Under the pieces are notes generated by a model, which worked only from the letters and a program-made list of their open reading frames with translations, ran no database searches and was not told where the DNA came from. Source: Gryganskiella cystojenkinii (Eukaryota; Mortierellomycota; Mortierellomycetes; Mortierellales; Mortierellaceae). Taken from it: a stretch of 64,000 nucleotides of DNA. This document shows, piece by piece, positions 11,701-23,665 of this stretch. The first letter of the stretch is position 1. Every line of letters begins with the position of its first letter. Location of the stretch: positions 8,671 to 72,670 of the forward strand of contig JAAAIG010000061.1 in assembly GCA_015852425.1 (NCBI GenBank), read 5' to 3'. The position numbers and the translations under genes were made by a program.

Positions 11701-11730
11701 NNNNNNNNNNGGGGGGGGGGGGGGGGGGGG
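11701..11730. other. Assembly gap (10 N) next to a 20-base poly-G run
   Basis: Ten N bases are followed directly by twenty G bases. This is a scaffold gap or an unresolved homopolymer rather than biology. It falls in the 3' flank shared by the LEA-like gene and the convergent secreted-protein gene, so the distance between them is uncertain. Confidence 0.95.
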
Positions 11731-11776
11731 AGAGGTTCTTTTGGACTTGCCCGGCGGCGCTGCTGTTTTTGTTCTA

Positions 11777-12199
11777 CTATTGATTGATATCAAACTCTGT
11801 CCCGAAGCTCTCGAGTCTCCAGACTGAGAAGGTGTACCCAGTTCCGGCGACCTTGGGTGTGAATTTGCAAAAACCAACGGAAAGATCCTCGACTTCACAG
11901 GCAAGTATATCGTCAACGTCCGGGCTAGCGTTCTCGTCTTTTCGAAGTCGAATCTCTCCTCGGCCAAAACAATGCGCAAAATGAATGGTGTATTCTTGGT
12001 CTTTGTGGGGTGAACTTTTCGAGGTGACGATCGCACAATCTGCGTTGATATCGGGAGGCGGAAGAGGTTCATCTTCACGCGGAGCGAGGTTGATCGGACT
12101 CGCATCAGTGGTGAGGCTCTTGGTTGATAACGATGCTGTCATCAACAAGACAAAAAGAGTGTAAATCGGAAGGAGATGTGGCTTAAACAAAGACTTCAT
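11777..12199 (-). CDS. Small secreted protein, hypothetical
   Basis: This single-exon frame of 140 residues begins MKSLFKPHLLPIYTLFVLLM. That is a basic N terminus plus a long hydrophobic core, with likely signal-peptidase cleavage after about residue 30 (near SLSTKSLTTDAS). The mature part is acidic, has four Cys (CAIV, HCFG, LACEV, GFCKF) that could form two disulfides, and looks like a compact beta-rich domain (EYTIHFAHCFGRGEIRL, GTGYTFSVWRLESFG). I do not recognise the family. The pattern resembles small fungal secreted proteins of unknown role. The N gap lies just beyond the stop codon but does not break the frame. Confidence 0.6.
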   Translation of the reverse strand: MKSLFKPHLLPIYTLFVLLMTASLSTKSLTTDASPINLAPREDEPLPPPDINADCAIVTSKSSPHKDQEYTIHFAHCFGRGEIRLRKDENASPDVDDILACEVEDLSVGFCKFTPKVAGTGYTFSVWRLESFGTEFDINQ

Positions 12200-12967
12200 G
12201 GTAGGCGTTTTTTTTGGTTCTTATGGTGTGTGAGTTGATGATAACGGTGGTGGTGTTGCAGATGTAGCAAGTGGACAGGAAGCGTAAAGAAACTAAAAGG
12301 GAAAGAGAAAAAAAGAATGAGCGATTAACGAATTGCCAAGGCGGAAAGAAGTGAGGAGTACTGAGAGGGGAGAGAGAAAGGGGTAAGCCGGCTGGTTCAC
12401 CCCTTCCTCTTTTTCGATGTTGGGTCAACGTCCTAACTCCTCGATCTTCCTACACTTTTCAACAAAAACACTGGAGGCTTTTACTGCTAAATACTGAATA
12501 TGGCATATAACCTCGAGGAAGGGGAGGGGGTTTCGGTCTCCAACCTTGACAGTAACGAGACCGAGGCCAAAGAGAAGTCCGAGGAGTTCCAGTACAAAGT
12601 CGTGACCGAAACGTCTGTTGCCAATATCAACATAGCTGTCGGGAAGGCCCAAATTGAGTGTGCTACTGAATATGAAGTTTAGGGCTGGTAAATCCACGAT
12701 ATCTCTCAGTTTCGCACTTTTTTTTTTCATCATATCTTGTCTTGTTACTGATGATCGATAACGTATACTACTTCAATCTTGTGGTTCATACAACAGAAAA
12801 ATGTCATAGGAGATTCAAAAAGAACTTTATGGTGTAGAGGGGATATTGCGGAAGGGGGTTATTAATCCAGGACCATTAGTCTTTCATGGGGAGAAGTAAT
12901 TGAAAGTTATCTTGGACATGTTGCGTGCTCCCAAGTCTTGATATGTGGGAGAGGGATATCAGCGATG

Positions 12968-13153
12968 TCAGTGTGGACGTTCACTGTCGATTGCAGGATC
13001 ACGTCGACCAAGGACTTGGATGTTCTTGGGATCATTGCCGATGGGGGTCTTCGCGGTGTTATCAGCGCGACTGGTGTCGCGTAAGCTAGGGACAGCTTGC
13101 ACACTCGCAAGTGCTACAAGAGTGAGAGTGATGGTGATTGAGTTGCACTTCAT
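12968..13153 (-). CDS. Very small secreted peptide precursor candidate
   Basis: The frame encodes 61 residues starting MKCNSITITLTLVALASVQA, a textbook signal peptide with cleavage expected after SVQA. The mature ~41 residues are polar (VPSLRDTSRADNTAKTPIG) and contain a dibasic LGRRDPA site that could be cut by a Kex2-type protease. No cysteines remain in the mature part. Introns could extend the gene. It is supported mainly by the signal peptide and by lying beside another secreted-protein gene on the same strand. Confidence 0.4.
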   Translation of the reverse strand: MKCNSITITLTLVALASVQAVPSLRDTSRADNTAKTPIGNDPKNIQVLGRRDPAIDSERPH

Positions 13154-13159
13154 TTTGGT

Positions 13160-14019
13160 GATTTTTGGGAGAGGCTTGTGCTTTCATGTGAGCGTGGATA
13201 GTTCGAGGAAAGAGAAAGTGGAAGTGCAGGTTGAGAAATGAAACTGTATCTTTTATTGCGAGCCGAAGATACTCCATCAAGGCCTTTAGTGTGTCCATTT
13301 GGCATCACCGTCTTTGCTCCCGTTTGTACCTTATTTTCCGTCATAGCAACAAACAGACAGCATCAAGCGGCAACATCATGAGGCGGCATCAAGGGCAAGA
13401 GATTGACAAAACAAAGCAAGGAACGGGAAAAACAAGAGGGGGGCAGGAACAAAAAGAATTTGGAGGGGAGGGGAGGGACAGAAAGGACTGAGAAAAAGTA
13501 AAATCTGCAAAAAGTAAAGGGACCCCCGGGACCCCTGGACCCGCGCAGGAGAAAAAACTAGATGAAGTCAAGCAATATTCAGGTTAAGCAGTTTGTTACT
13601 CACTAAAGGTTCGCTAGTGCAACTGACACATCGTCGTTCCGTGGTCTACTTTTCGCTTGACAAATGTACGACTGATTACTTTATTTTAGATCTAGAGAGA
13701 CAACACCGGTGGAAAGCGCCAGTGGAGAGCAGCCAGTTATGTGGAAGTCAAGGGAAGGGAATAGCAAGGGCGGGGAAAAGCAAGGGCAGGAAAAAAAAGG
13801 GCACGTCCTTGCCAAGATCGCTCACTCTTTTTTTTTTTTTCGCAATTTTTATTATCATGTTCAAAAGTAGTGTTGCGCGTGCATGCGAGGTCAAAGAGGA
13901 CAAAGTTTATACAAGAAGGGAGAGAAAAAAGGCTAGAAGAGAATCGGAAAAAAATACACAAAAAAACAGCTGCAAATGAACGAAAAAATAACTAATAAAA
14001 AAAAACTGATTCGTTCTAA
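13160..14019. other. Intergenic stretch, no gene seen
   Basis: This stretch contains purine-rich and poly-A/T tracts, which form the 3' flank of the next (minus-strand) gene and the upstream side of the small secreted peptide. Open frames here are low-complexity and unsupported. Confidence 0.5.
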
Positions 14020-17000
14020 TTATACAATAACGGTCAATTGCTGCAACTCCAACAACTGATCACCCAACCGTCTCTGAAGTCCCTTCAGATGGCCCAAGAG
14101 TCCTGGGATGACCTCGACCGAGAACCGGACATGATCTTGTTCGCCCTGTTTAAACATGTACTGACGTGCCACATCTGATCCCAGCCCTTCCATCAAAATG
14201 TCCTTCAAGACTTGCATATGACGGTCCGAGGGAATCGGTGTGATCACGCCGACAGATGGACCACCACCCCCGGATGAAGTGTTTGAAGACGATAACGGTC
14301 GTCCATAGCTCTCGTACCCGTCATCATCACCGGCTGTATCTTCGTCTGCCTCAAGCGCACGTTGTTTCTGGTAGAGTCTTGACGGCGATGGCATGGACGA
14401 CGAATGGACAACCCCATTACCAGCAGCGGTCGGCGCATAGTTGTAAGTATGGCGATGTTGTTGCTGATGACAGCTCTTTTGGTACCGACGGAACGAGGCC
14501 TCCATCTCCTCCGGTGATCCATGACCGTTTCCGAACCCGCCAGACAACGATAGACCATCCGGCAAAGGCGTCAACGGACTACTAATGTCCTTGGGGGTCA
14601 CTGTAGAAGTCGTCGAGGTCTCGGACGATTTCCGTCTCCAGGACTTCGGGGATAGGATGCGGTGTCTAGAGGAAATTGCTGTACCCTCAACCGCGGCTTC
14701 AGTATCGACCGTCAGTGGTCGATATTGGCGATCCTTGAACTCTTCTTCCTCATCGACTGCTGTACATGTATCTTCATCCAGGGACCCGGCCAACGTCGTG
14801 CCCGTTAGACTAGAAGATTGAGAAAGTGTCCTGGATTGGGCCGTCAGGGACGTTGTCCGGATTGGGATCCCGGCTGGTGGTGTCGGCTCTCGAGGGGGTT
14901 GGTGTTGTTGCTGAAGGTAAAAAGGCTGTGGTTTCGGTAATGGTGGCGGTGAGGACGAGGTTCCAGTGACAGACGCTAGAGCTGATCTCCGGGACCAACT
15001 GGCTTTACTCCTGCTATTGAAGTGGTTACTCTTCTTGGTCGTCAGTCTTGGGGGTGATAGTGGGTAGTGTACTCCTTTGCCGGAAACGAGTGAAAGCGGT
15101 CCAGCCGCGAGTTGTTGTTGTTGTGGTTGTTGAAATGGGCCTGTGCTAGTAGCGCTGGTCGCCGATGTCGTCATGGAGGTACTCGTTTGAGCAATCTCTC
15201 CGAGGTCGATGATCACCTCTGCTTGCTCCCAATCCCGTTGGAAGAGCATGGACAGGTCCTGGTGTTTCTTTGGGTTCCTCGCCTTCGCGGACGACGATGC
15301 CAGACGAAGAGATGCTCGGAGATTCTTGAGGTCTAAATATAGTGAGAAATCAAGTTCGAGGTTTCGAGTCAGTTTTTGACATGTCCGTGGAGGAAAAAGC
15401 GCATAGGAGCCACGCGCGCATCATATTATCGAATATCATTCGCTCTTTTACCTTCGATCTGTGACGCAAAGTCCTTGATGTTATAAATGTCCATCTGGAG
15501 TGAGATTTGACTCTCGACCACCTGGGTGGGCACGTTGATATCCGAGGATCCAATATCGAAATCCTCATCCCAGTTCTCACTCGGTGTCGACGGCATCTTG
15601 AAAAACCCTGGCGGGAGAGCGTTATCCGCTGGCAAAGAAAGACACCGTTGACGACTCCTGAGACTGTTCAACGCTGCATTGGAAGGCTTCTTTTTCGAGG
15701 ACGCAGAAAGACCTATGGGAGCGGACATGGGCAAGGTCACGGTCGAGTACGATGTGGGTTTTTGAGCCTCGGCAGAGTACATGGGACTGGACGAAGGAGC
15801 ACCCGAATCCGACTGAATGTCCCAGTCCTCTTCATCGTCATCTTCCTCTTCGCTGTGGTGGTGGTGGTGATGGTGATGGTGATCATCGTCCTCATCGTAG
15901 TCGTCTTCATCATCCGTCTGGATAAACGCCTGGGCCTGAGGTCGAGTCATCTGGAGATCCGACGGTATCACTATAGCCTGTTGTTGTTGCTGTCGATTGA
16001 TCCGAAGGGCTTGGTTACCAGTCTTAAAGGCTTCATAATCCTTGTAGCCCTCCAAACTCGCCTCGGCCTGTTGTCGTGCGATGGCTCTCATATCCTCCTT
16101 TGCACGACGGGAGCCCTGACTATGATCCTTGAACGAAACTCGTTGATGTAGTATCCGTCGATCTTCCAACAGATCGTCATCAATATCGGAATAGGACAGA
16201 TTCCCATCGGACGTGTCCGTGCCACTGAGACTCATGCGCATGGGAACCCCACCCATCTGATGTTCTGCGGGTGAGGGCTGACGAGTGTGCTCCATGGAAG
16301 TATCGCTGGTGCTCGTAGCGGACAAGCTCAACTGCGGTTCGACTGCCGCTTGCGGAGACGATGTCAGAGTTATGTCATGTGGTTGTGGTTGTTGCTGTGA
16401 CAGTTGATCTTCCTCTTGGCCCTGTTGCCTCATACTAGACGGTTTAGACCAGTGGAAAATCGTTGAGTCATTCCACATCCGCCTGAGCCGACTGGCCTCT
16501 TTGTTGTTATTATGTTGGTGTTTTTGGGGATGCCACAATGAGGGTGAAGACTGAAGTGATTGTTGTTGGGATAGATAGATTGATCCCGTTGTCTGTTGTG
16601 TCCCTGATGGCCCTGACTCTTGTGTAGAGGAATTGAGATAGCACAGACATCGAAGCTGGTGTTTTGACGTTTCCTTGTTCTTTTTCTTTTTGGAAGACCG
16701 AAAGAGGTTCCCGTTGTTATAGCTTTCGCTATCAGACCCTTGGTTATAAGAGCCAGTCGACGGAGAGAGGGACGTGGTCGAGTAAGACGAGAGTCTGGAC
16801 GAGGTCGATTCAGACGTTGTAAGCGCCGTTGCTCGCCAAGATTCGTAGATAGAGGACGATGCAACGGATGATGGCCCTCCGAAATGTTCCAACAGGATCT
16901 TTTCCGGTCGGACCACCAAAGGGTGCACGGTCGTAGGCGGGAAGATATAATTCGGTCCTTTTGTCGCGGATGTGTTGTGTACCTGACAGCGCCGGGGTCG

Positions 17001-17882
17001 TTGCCGAAAGAGTCGAAACCGTTTATGGACCTGACATTGTTGTTGAAAGATGTGAGAGGGGCACTGTGCCTGTTGATGGAGAAGAGGGTGGTGAGGATCG
17101 TTCCGGAGTTGAGCACAGTTCAGAGGTGTACAGGGCGTAGTTTCCTTGTTCTGAAGAGGGCGACCAAAGACATGACCCAGGGCCGAGGCGGTCCCAACGG
17201 CTCCAGAAGTAAAGACGAGCTTTTGGTTTTGAGGTTGTTGTTGTTGTTGTCGAGATTGAGTTTGATTTTGTCGTTGTTGTTGTGAAAGTAGTGGTGAGGG
17301 TTGGAGTATTGTTGAGAAGAGTGGTATATGTCGAGTCATGAGGGGTGTGCAAGGTGCAGAGACGGAGAATTTTCGAGGTTCGTTTTGTTGTTGTTGATGT
17401 TGACGAGGACGAGTCAGTGCAGAAAATGAAGGTATGGGTGGGTCATTTAATTTTGTTGTCGTTGTGTGTGTTTGTGTTTGTGTTGTGATCGAAGAAGAAG
17501 AGGGAATGGGAGAAAGTAAGGGACAGGGAGTGGCGGGAACGGGAGAAACAGGCGGTGGTGTGGTTGTGGTGTTCAAAGTCGTCGTGGAAGTGGACAGGGA
17601 TACGGTCGTTGATGGTATTGTTGAAGTTATGGGATGGGTCCATTGGGTTGGGAGGAGGGGTCGACGGAGTGGTACAGGGGAAGGGCGCCCAAGGAAGAAT
17701 CGGGTCCGTGGGGTGATTGGCGAAGTAGAGGAATTCGACCATGGCGAAGACGACGAAGAGGAGGACGCAGAGGAAATCGAAGAATAAGGAGATGTATAGG
17801 ACGAGGTCGAGGGGGACGAGGTCGAAGACACAGGCGAGGATCGATCAGGACGGGGATGAGGAGGAGTAAAGAAGAAGGACAT
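14020..17882 (-). CDS. Large Ser/Gln-rich protein with WDEDFD motif; possible Bfa1/Byr4-like regulator
   Basis: Two exons (17882-15452 and 15332-14020) give 1247 residues from MSFFFTPPHP; an in-frame ATG at 17987 would add 35. The first ~600 residues are low-complexity Ser/Thr/Pro/Gln with repeated Thr and Gln runs. An acidic block with a nine-histidine run (DDHHHHHHHHHSEEEDDDEE) follows, then a conserved-looking island spanning the exon join: ENWDEDFDIGSSDINVPTQ, then QMDIYNIKDFASQIEDLKNL. After that comes a helix (LFQRDWEQAEVIIDLGEIAQ), more disorder and a structured C-terminal end (VLKDILMEGLGSDVARQYMF...LGDQLLELQQLTVIV). A W-D-(D/E)-D-F-D motif followed by a helical segment recalls Byr4/Bfa1, the GAP-scaffold component that restrains the SIN/mitotic-exit GTPase. 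I cannot confirm this. Its upstream region (minus-strand leader at 18000-18520) is pyrimidine-rich. Confidence 0.6.
15860..15890 (-). repeat. Trinucleotide tract encoding a nine-residue poly-His run
   Basis: On the + strand this reads as repeated GTGGTG/ATGGTG units; on the coding strand these are CAC and CAT codons. Mixed codons suggest the run is kept at protein level rather than being a fresh microsatellite. Confidence 0.6.
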
Positions 17883-17999
17883 GGTCAGTGGCGTGTTCGA
17901 GTAGTAGGCGCGGACGCTGCGGTGTGCCCCGACAGAGAGGCAACAGGCGCATGTAAGCGACGCGCGGGGCGTGCAGAGGAACGACAAGGAAAAAAGAAC

Positions 18000-20894
18000 A
18001 GAGTAGTCTGGTTGCTAATGTGTTGGATAAAAGCCCTCGCTTCTCACGAGGAGTGATAAAGTGACTGGGGAGTGGGAACAGAAGAAGAAGAAGAGGGGAG
18101 AAAAGGGGGGTGGAGGGCAAGATGAGAGCAAGCGCGTTTCGGGGGTGTTGAGAGTGAAAGGAGTGGAATAGAAAGAAAGATAGCCAAGAGGGAGAGTCAA
18201 GAAAAACGAGAGAGTAGAGAAATATTATGTGGAGAGTGATGATCAGAGTGAAGAAGAAAGTAGTTCCAAACGATGTTTCTTTGTGTCTCAATGGTCGATA
18301 TTGTTTGGATGGTCAAAACGTGCGGAAGGAAGGACAGGGAGAGAGTCTGAATTGGAGGGAAAAGAAAGGAAAACAAAAAGAAAGGGAAAGAGAAGGACAA
18401 AAGGAGAACAAAGATGTACTGAGGACCAGGCAGCAAAGACCATAGAGATGCATGAAAAACATGTACAGAAAAAAGGGGACTATAATAATAAAAAAAATAA
18501 AATAAAATAAAGTCACCCATCTCTTTCCATTCAGCTCATTCGGAACGTGGCATCCTTCCAATTTCGCAGGTTGTCTGCCAATTGTTTTCGTTCAATTGGG
18601 GGGTGACCAAAGACAGAAAGAAGGTGGTTGCTCTTGGGCTCTGTAGGGATAGAAAAGCAGCGGGGTAGATCAGAACAGCACGCGTTGTGGGTAGTTGGTC
18701 CTTTTTATTCCTTTTGCTTTGTCACCATCAACCTCCTCCCCCTCTTAGGTCAGGCCTGGTTTTGTTGGTTCATACAACTCTCTGTCTCTCTCTCTCTTTC
18801 CCCCCTTTGCTCACGAATTGGGAAGAGAAAACAATAAGAAAAGGGGACGAAAGCAAGTAAATGAAAAAAGAGTGTTCCGGTTTTGTTTTCCCAGTTGGTT
18901 GATTGGACTTGGGGGAGGGGAAAAGAGGAGACACAAATAGGGACAGAGGTAGGACAAAGTGGAGCGCGAGAGAGAAAATCAATGGCCAATCCATGATCAT
19001 GGGCAGGGGGGAAGAAAGGGTAGCGCAACAAGAAAGGGGGAGAACAAGAGGTTGGTTGCCAAAGAGCAAGAAGAGAAATCTTAGTGACTGAATGAGTGAT
19101 AAGAAGAGAGAAAAGGGATCAAGTCAGACAGGTGAACAGGGACAGGGCAGGCACACATAGAAAGCAAAAAAAATAAGGAGGTATAAAAAAATAGGAACGA
19201 ACGATGATGATGATGACGATACTGTTCATAAGTTTGGAACGGGCACTTAGATCCGGTGTCTATTATATATTTGTATCCGTGTATCCGTCTATCTGTCAAT
19301 TGTCTGTTCTGCCCTGGAAAACATGTTCGATGGGATCGCCTACTGCAAGGGCAATTGGCCTTAGCAAATCGACTCGAGTGAAGAATCGAGAGCACACACG
19401 ATTACAGCTCTCTCGGGAAAAAATGCAGGGTGTTCGTTGGTGGGGACAGAAAAAAAAGGGACATGAAGAAGATATGATCTGCTAAAACTTACAGAACTGA
19501 TCGCGCCCGAGGTCGACGGCATTGTTGGGCGGGAAGAGTGAAGGGAAAGGCGATTATGCTGGTGTGATTGCAGAATAAAGTGAGAGGAGAGGCGGAGAAA
19601 GGGGGAGCAGGCGGTCGAGCGTAGAAAGTATTAGTGGTAGGGCTGGCAAGTGAACAATGGTTGAAGTGTGGAGCGTGCAGCAGCAGGACTGGGTTTCGTT
19701 GAGAGCATGAGACGCGGGAAAACGCAAGAAATGGGAGCAGCGGAATATAACGAGTTGTAGGGATGAATGTGTTGTTGGGCGAGTGCGATTAGAGCGACAA
19801 TGAAGGTGAAGAAGAAAGGGAGACATAAAAAAACACCCGCAATGAACCCAATGACTCAATTGGTTATGACCTCAATCGCCTCACCCCTCCCTCAGGGGTC
19901 TTTCAATCGCACAGTCTTTTTCTTGCTGCAGATCTGATCAGTGTCGAAGAACAGGTCGAAACCATATGACCTTTAAACTGACTGCTTGAGTTCGAGCTTC
20001 TGAACTTTGAGAAAACCCCCGCCCCTTTTCTCTTTCCCTGCTTTACTTTGCCCACAGCCGACATGCATTCTCATTCGCATTCCAATTTCCACCTCCTCGG
20101 GGGTTTCCATGCTCTTATGCATTTTCTCTTCTTTTTGGACTGTTTGGACCATGTTTTTTGAATGCACATGCCACATGGCGCTGCATAACAAAAGGAAAAA
20201 AAAAGGAACCGTGATGACATACTCCTCCACAGCAACAACAAAACACGCAATGGTTCTCCACCTGCTGCTCTCTTTTGAGCGCTGCGGGAATGACACAAAC
20301 GTCGTATTTTCTTTCCTGTATGTGGCCGTGCATGGCTCATGTCTCTTACTGCGTCCACACATACAAAAATAAAAAACTAAAAAAAAAAAGGGGCGATCTG
20401 CGCTGGCACAGGGTCAACTCTCTACTCGATTGCAAAGTGGCGGCAGCAGCACGTTGTTTCCTTTTTTTTTTTTTTTTTTTTGGGTGTCGCTTCTTACCTT
20501 GCAACAGGTACCTCATGACCATTGACTCTTCTGAGATTGAACCCTACCCAGGGGTTTATGGGCTTATGGGTTTGCATTTCCTACCAGCGGATCAAATATT
20601 ACAAGACTGGTCGTTGTCATCATCGCTATACTGACCCTCCTCTCTCTCACGACGGTCTTGTCTTTTGTTCGTTGTTTCACCCCTCCCTATTTTAAAGTCA
20701 TGTCCGTTGACGTCCTCAACAACCTCATGATGATTCATGATTTCATTACAGGTTTTTTAATGATTGTTCGATAATATTTTTCATTCTCTTCTTCAAAAAA
20801 CAAGGGTCTAGTGTAATTGTGCTCGTTGTTTTCCTCCGTTTTTCCTTCGAACCAAATCTTCCAAGGACCGATTCTTTCCTTCAATCTCTGCTTT
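18000..20894. other. About 3 kb without a recognisable gene
   Basis: From 18000 to 18520 the + strand is almost pure purine (AGAAAG-type blocks), which corresponds to a pyrimidine-rich leader of the minus-strand gene ending at 17882. The rest holds homopolymers, including a T run of about 20 at 20461-20481, CT/GA-rich patches and short open frames on both strands without domains. A long 5' leader, an upstream regulatory region or an undetected noncoding RNA are all possible. I see no tRNA or rRNA signature. Confidence 0.5.
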
Positions 20895-23665
20895 TTACAA
20901 AGGAATGTTGCCGTGCTTACGGGCAGGGTTCTCCTGCTTCTTTGAACGCAACATCTCCAAATCCTCAATGATACGGCGACGTGTCGTCGAGGGTTCAATC
21001 ACATCATCAACATATCCACGCTGGGCCGCTGGCAAAGGGTTAGCAAACTTGCTAATGTAGTCCTTCTCAGCAGTGGCACGGTCAGAGCTCGATCGGAAAA
21101 TAATCTCGACAGCACCCTTAGCACTATTTGTTTTTTTTTTCAAAAGATAAAGACATGAGGAGAAAATTCTCCGTGGTTAGCTTGTTGTTGTCTTGGTGTT
21201 CTCTTGTTTTTTTTGAGGGATTTCTCCTGTCAAGAGATGGCGTCCACTCCATGTGCCTGGCATATAGAATCAAGGAAGGATCCATTCCTGTTTGGGCGAA
21301 CAAAGAAACAAGGAAGAAGAACAAAAGGGGCAAAATCAAGGTCCCTGGTCCGTCGCACAAGTCTGTGAACGCGTCAACACGACAGGCGTGACAACAGAAC
21401 ACAAAAGGCTCTCCTGCGGATGATAGCAAGGAAAATGAAGAAAAAAAGAGTAGGAGCGAGATAAAGAAAAAGGAAAATGGACGTCTAGCGCGTGAAAATA
21501 GAACAAGGGTGAAGGACATATGTGACACCATGATTACAAAAGCCAAGACACATAACCCATAGTCTTACCCCATGACAGCAATCTCGGCCGTGGGCCAAGC
21601 GTAGTTAAGATCTCCGCGGAGATGCTTAGAGCTCATGACATCGTAGGCACCTCCATAGGCCTTGCGGGTAATGACGGTGACCTTGGGAACCGTCGCCTCA
21701 GCATAAGCATACAACAACTTGGCACCATGACGAATAATTCCGTTATGTTCCTGAGCGGTACCGGGCAAGAAACCGGGGACATCGACCAAGGTCAAAATAG
21801 GGATGTTGAACGCATCTGCGAACCGGACAAAGCGAGCGGCCTTGACAGAGGAGTTGATATCCAAGACACCCGAGGAAACGAGAGGTTGGTTGGCAATGAT
21901 GGAAACAGTGCGTCCACCCATACGACCGAAACCAATGACAATGTTCTTGGCGTAATCGGGCATAATCTCAAAGAACTGAGAATCATCGACCAAACGGGTA
22001 ATCACATCCTTGATATCATAGGCCTTGGTCGAATCAACTGGGACGATCTGGTTCAAGGAAGCATCCTCACGATCCGAGGGATCATCCGTGTAGCGAACGG
22101 GGGACTGTTCCTTGTTCGACAAGGGCAAGAAATCGATAAAGTCGCGAAGACGCTGAAGTGCCTCCACATCGTTCTCGAACGCGTTATGGGCGACACCAGA
22201 CTTGACAGTGTGAGCCTTGGCTCCACCGAGTTCCTCCTGGGTGACTTCCTCCTTAGTGACGGTCTTGACGACTTCGGGTCCAGTGACGAAAAGGTAAGAA
22301 GTATCACGGACCATGAAGGTGAAATCGGTCAAGGCGGGTGAGTAGACAGCACCACCAGCGCAGGGTCCCATGATAAGAGAGATCTGAGGAACGACGCCAG
22401 AGGACATGACGTTTTTCTAACGGATTTGCAGCCAAATTGAGAGTTCATCATGTTAGCCTCGCTTCGCAGTAAAAGAATCCGTTTGAGGTACACCATCTGA
22501 GGTGTTTTTTTTCCTTCGGGGATCTTTGTGCATAAGCAGATTCTCTTTCTTTGAGAGATCAACAGGCTAAAGAGACACTTGTGTAATTGCACGTTGTCTC
22601 ATGGGAAAGGATTCCTGCTTGTCCAAGTTTGTTTTCGATGATTGTCGATCCAGCGTAAGTGTCAGTGTTTTCCATGTTGCCAAACATAGAAATCAAGGTT
22701 ATTGTCAAACATACCAAGAAAATATCAGCATATCCGGCAAGGGACTCGACACCCTCCTGGATACGGGCTCCGCCAGAGTCGTTCAAGCCGATGACGGGGG
22801 CACCGACCAAGAGGGCCTTATCCATGATCTTGCAGATCTTTTGGGCATGGGTCTTGGAGAGAGAACCACCAAAGGCGGTGAAATCCTGCGAGAACAGGAA
22901 GATGCGACGACCGTTGACAGTACCGTGGCCAGTGACGACACCATCACCGGTGATCTGTATTTTTTATGTCGAAGCGGGAATTGGTGGCAAGAGTGATGGT
23001 TAGCAAAGGCAATTGGAAATCGCATCGAAGAGGAGAGTGTAATAAGAACGTCCTTGATCTCAGTCAAAAAATATCCAGACGCAAACACATTACCTTTTGC
23101 TTCTCCATGCCGAAGTCCACGCAGTTGTGCTCGACAAAGGCATCGTATTCACGGAACGAACCAGGGTCGACCAAGAGCTCGATACGCTCACGGGCAGTGA
23201 GCTTACCCTATTTTGACAGAGATCAGGATGAGATGAAGAAATAAAGCGCGAGATGGTTAGTGATCCAGATCTCCACGCCTGATTAGAGTCTAGGACATTA
23301 ATTATGAATCGATGGAGAGTGCGTTCAATCCTCTCATGCTGAACATGCCTTCTTGTGCTGAGTCTCGATTCTCTTCAATCCACCGCCCAAGAGAGATTCC
23401 TGACGCTTGCCATCGATCTTGGCGACAACATCCTATTAGAATGAATAATTGCAGGAAACAAGTCAGCAGTGGATTGAGTAACAGGGTCTTTACATCCAAA
23501 GAAACAAAAGGAACCAAAGCAGTCCAAGAAACGCACATTCTCAGCTGAGAGCGCGGTCTTGCCGATGGCATAGTGGCGGGCGCTGGTGGCAAAGGCAGGG
23601 AGGGCACGACGGGTGGCCGAGGCCATGGCGGCCCTGGAGGCGACGACGGTCGAAAGGCGGAACAT
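20895..23665 (-). CDS. PCCB: Propionyl-CoA carboxylase beta subunit, mitochondrial
   Basis: This is the carboxyltransferase subunit of propionyl-CoA carboxylase (EC 6.4.1.3). It moves CO2 from biotin on the alpha subunit to propionyl-CoA, making D-methylmalonyl-CoA in mitochondria. Six exons (23665-23537, 23432-23349, 23207-23094, 22954-22715, 22416-21569, 21123-20895) give 547 residues. The first ~35 residues are an Arg/Ala/Ser presequence ([20 protein letters not shown]). Family blocks in order are [97 protein letters not shown], then [20 protein letters not shown] and a C-terminal RKHGNIPL. The acetyl-CoA carboxylase and methylcrotonyl-CoA carboxylase beta subunits are related, but the gene's length, these blocks and the adjacent alpha subunit favour PCCB. 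Intron 2 begins with GC rather than GT. Confidence 0.95.

Noticed and set aside
12500..12682. 60-codon frame (MAYNLEEGEGVSVSN...) on + and an overlapping 102-codon frame on -
   Set aside because: Neither has a domain, signal peptide or splice support, and they lie on opposite strands of the same bases, so at most one is coding. The evidence does not favour either.
21622..22341. 239-codon open frame on + across PCCB
   Set aside because: Antisense shadow of the large PCCB exon; no domain recognised.
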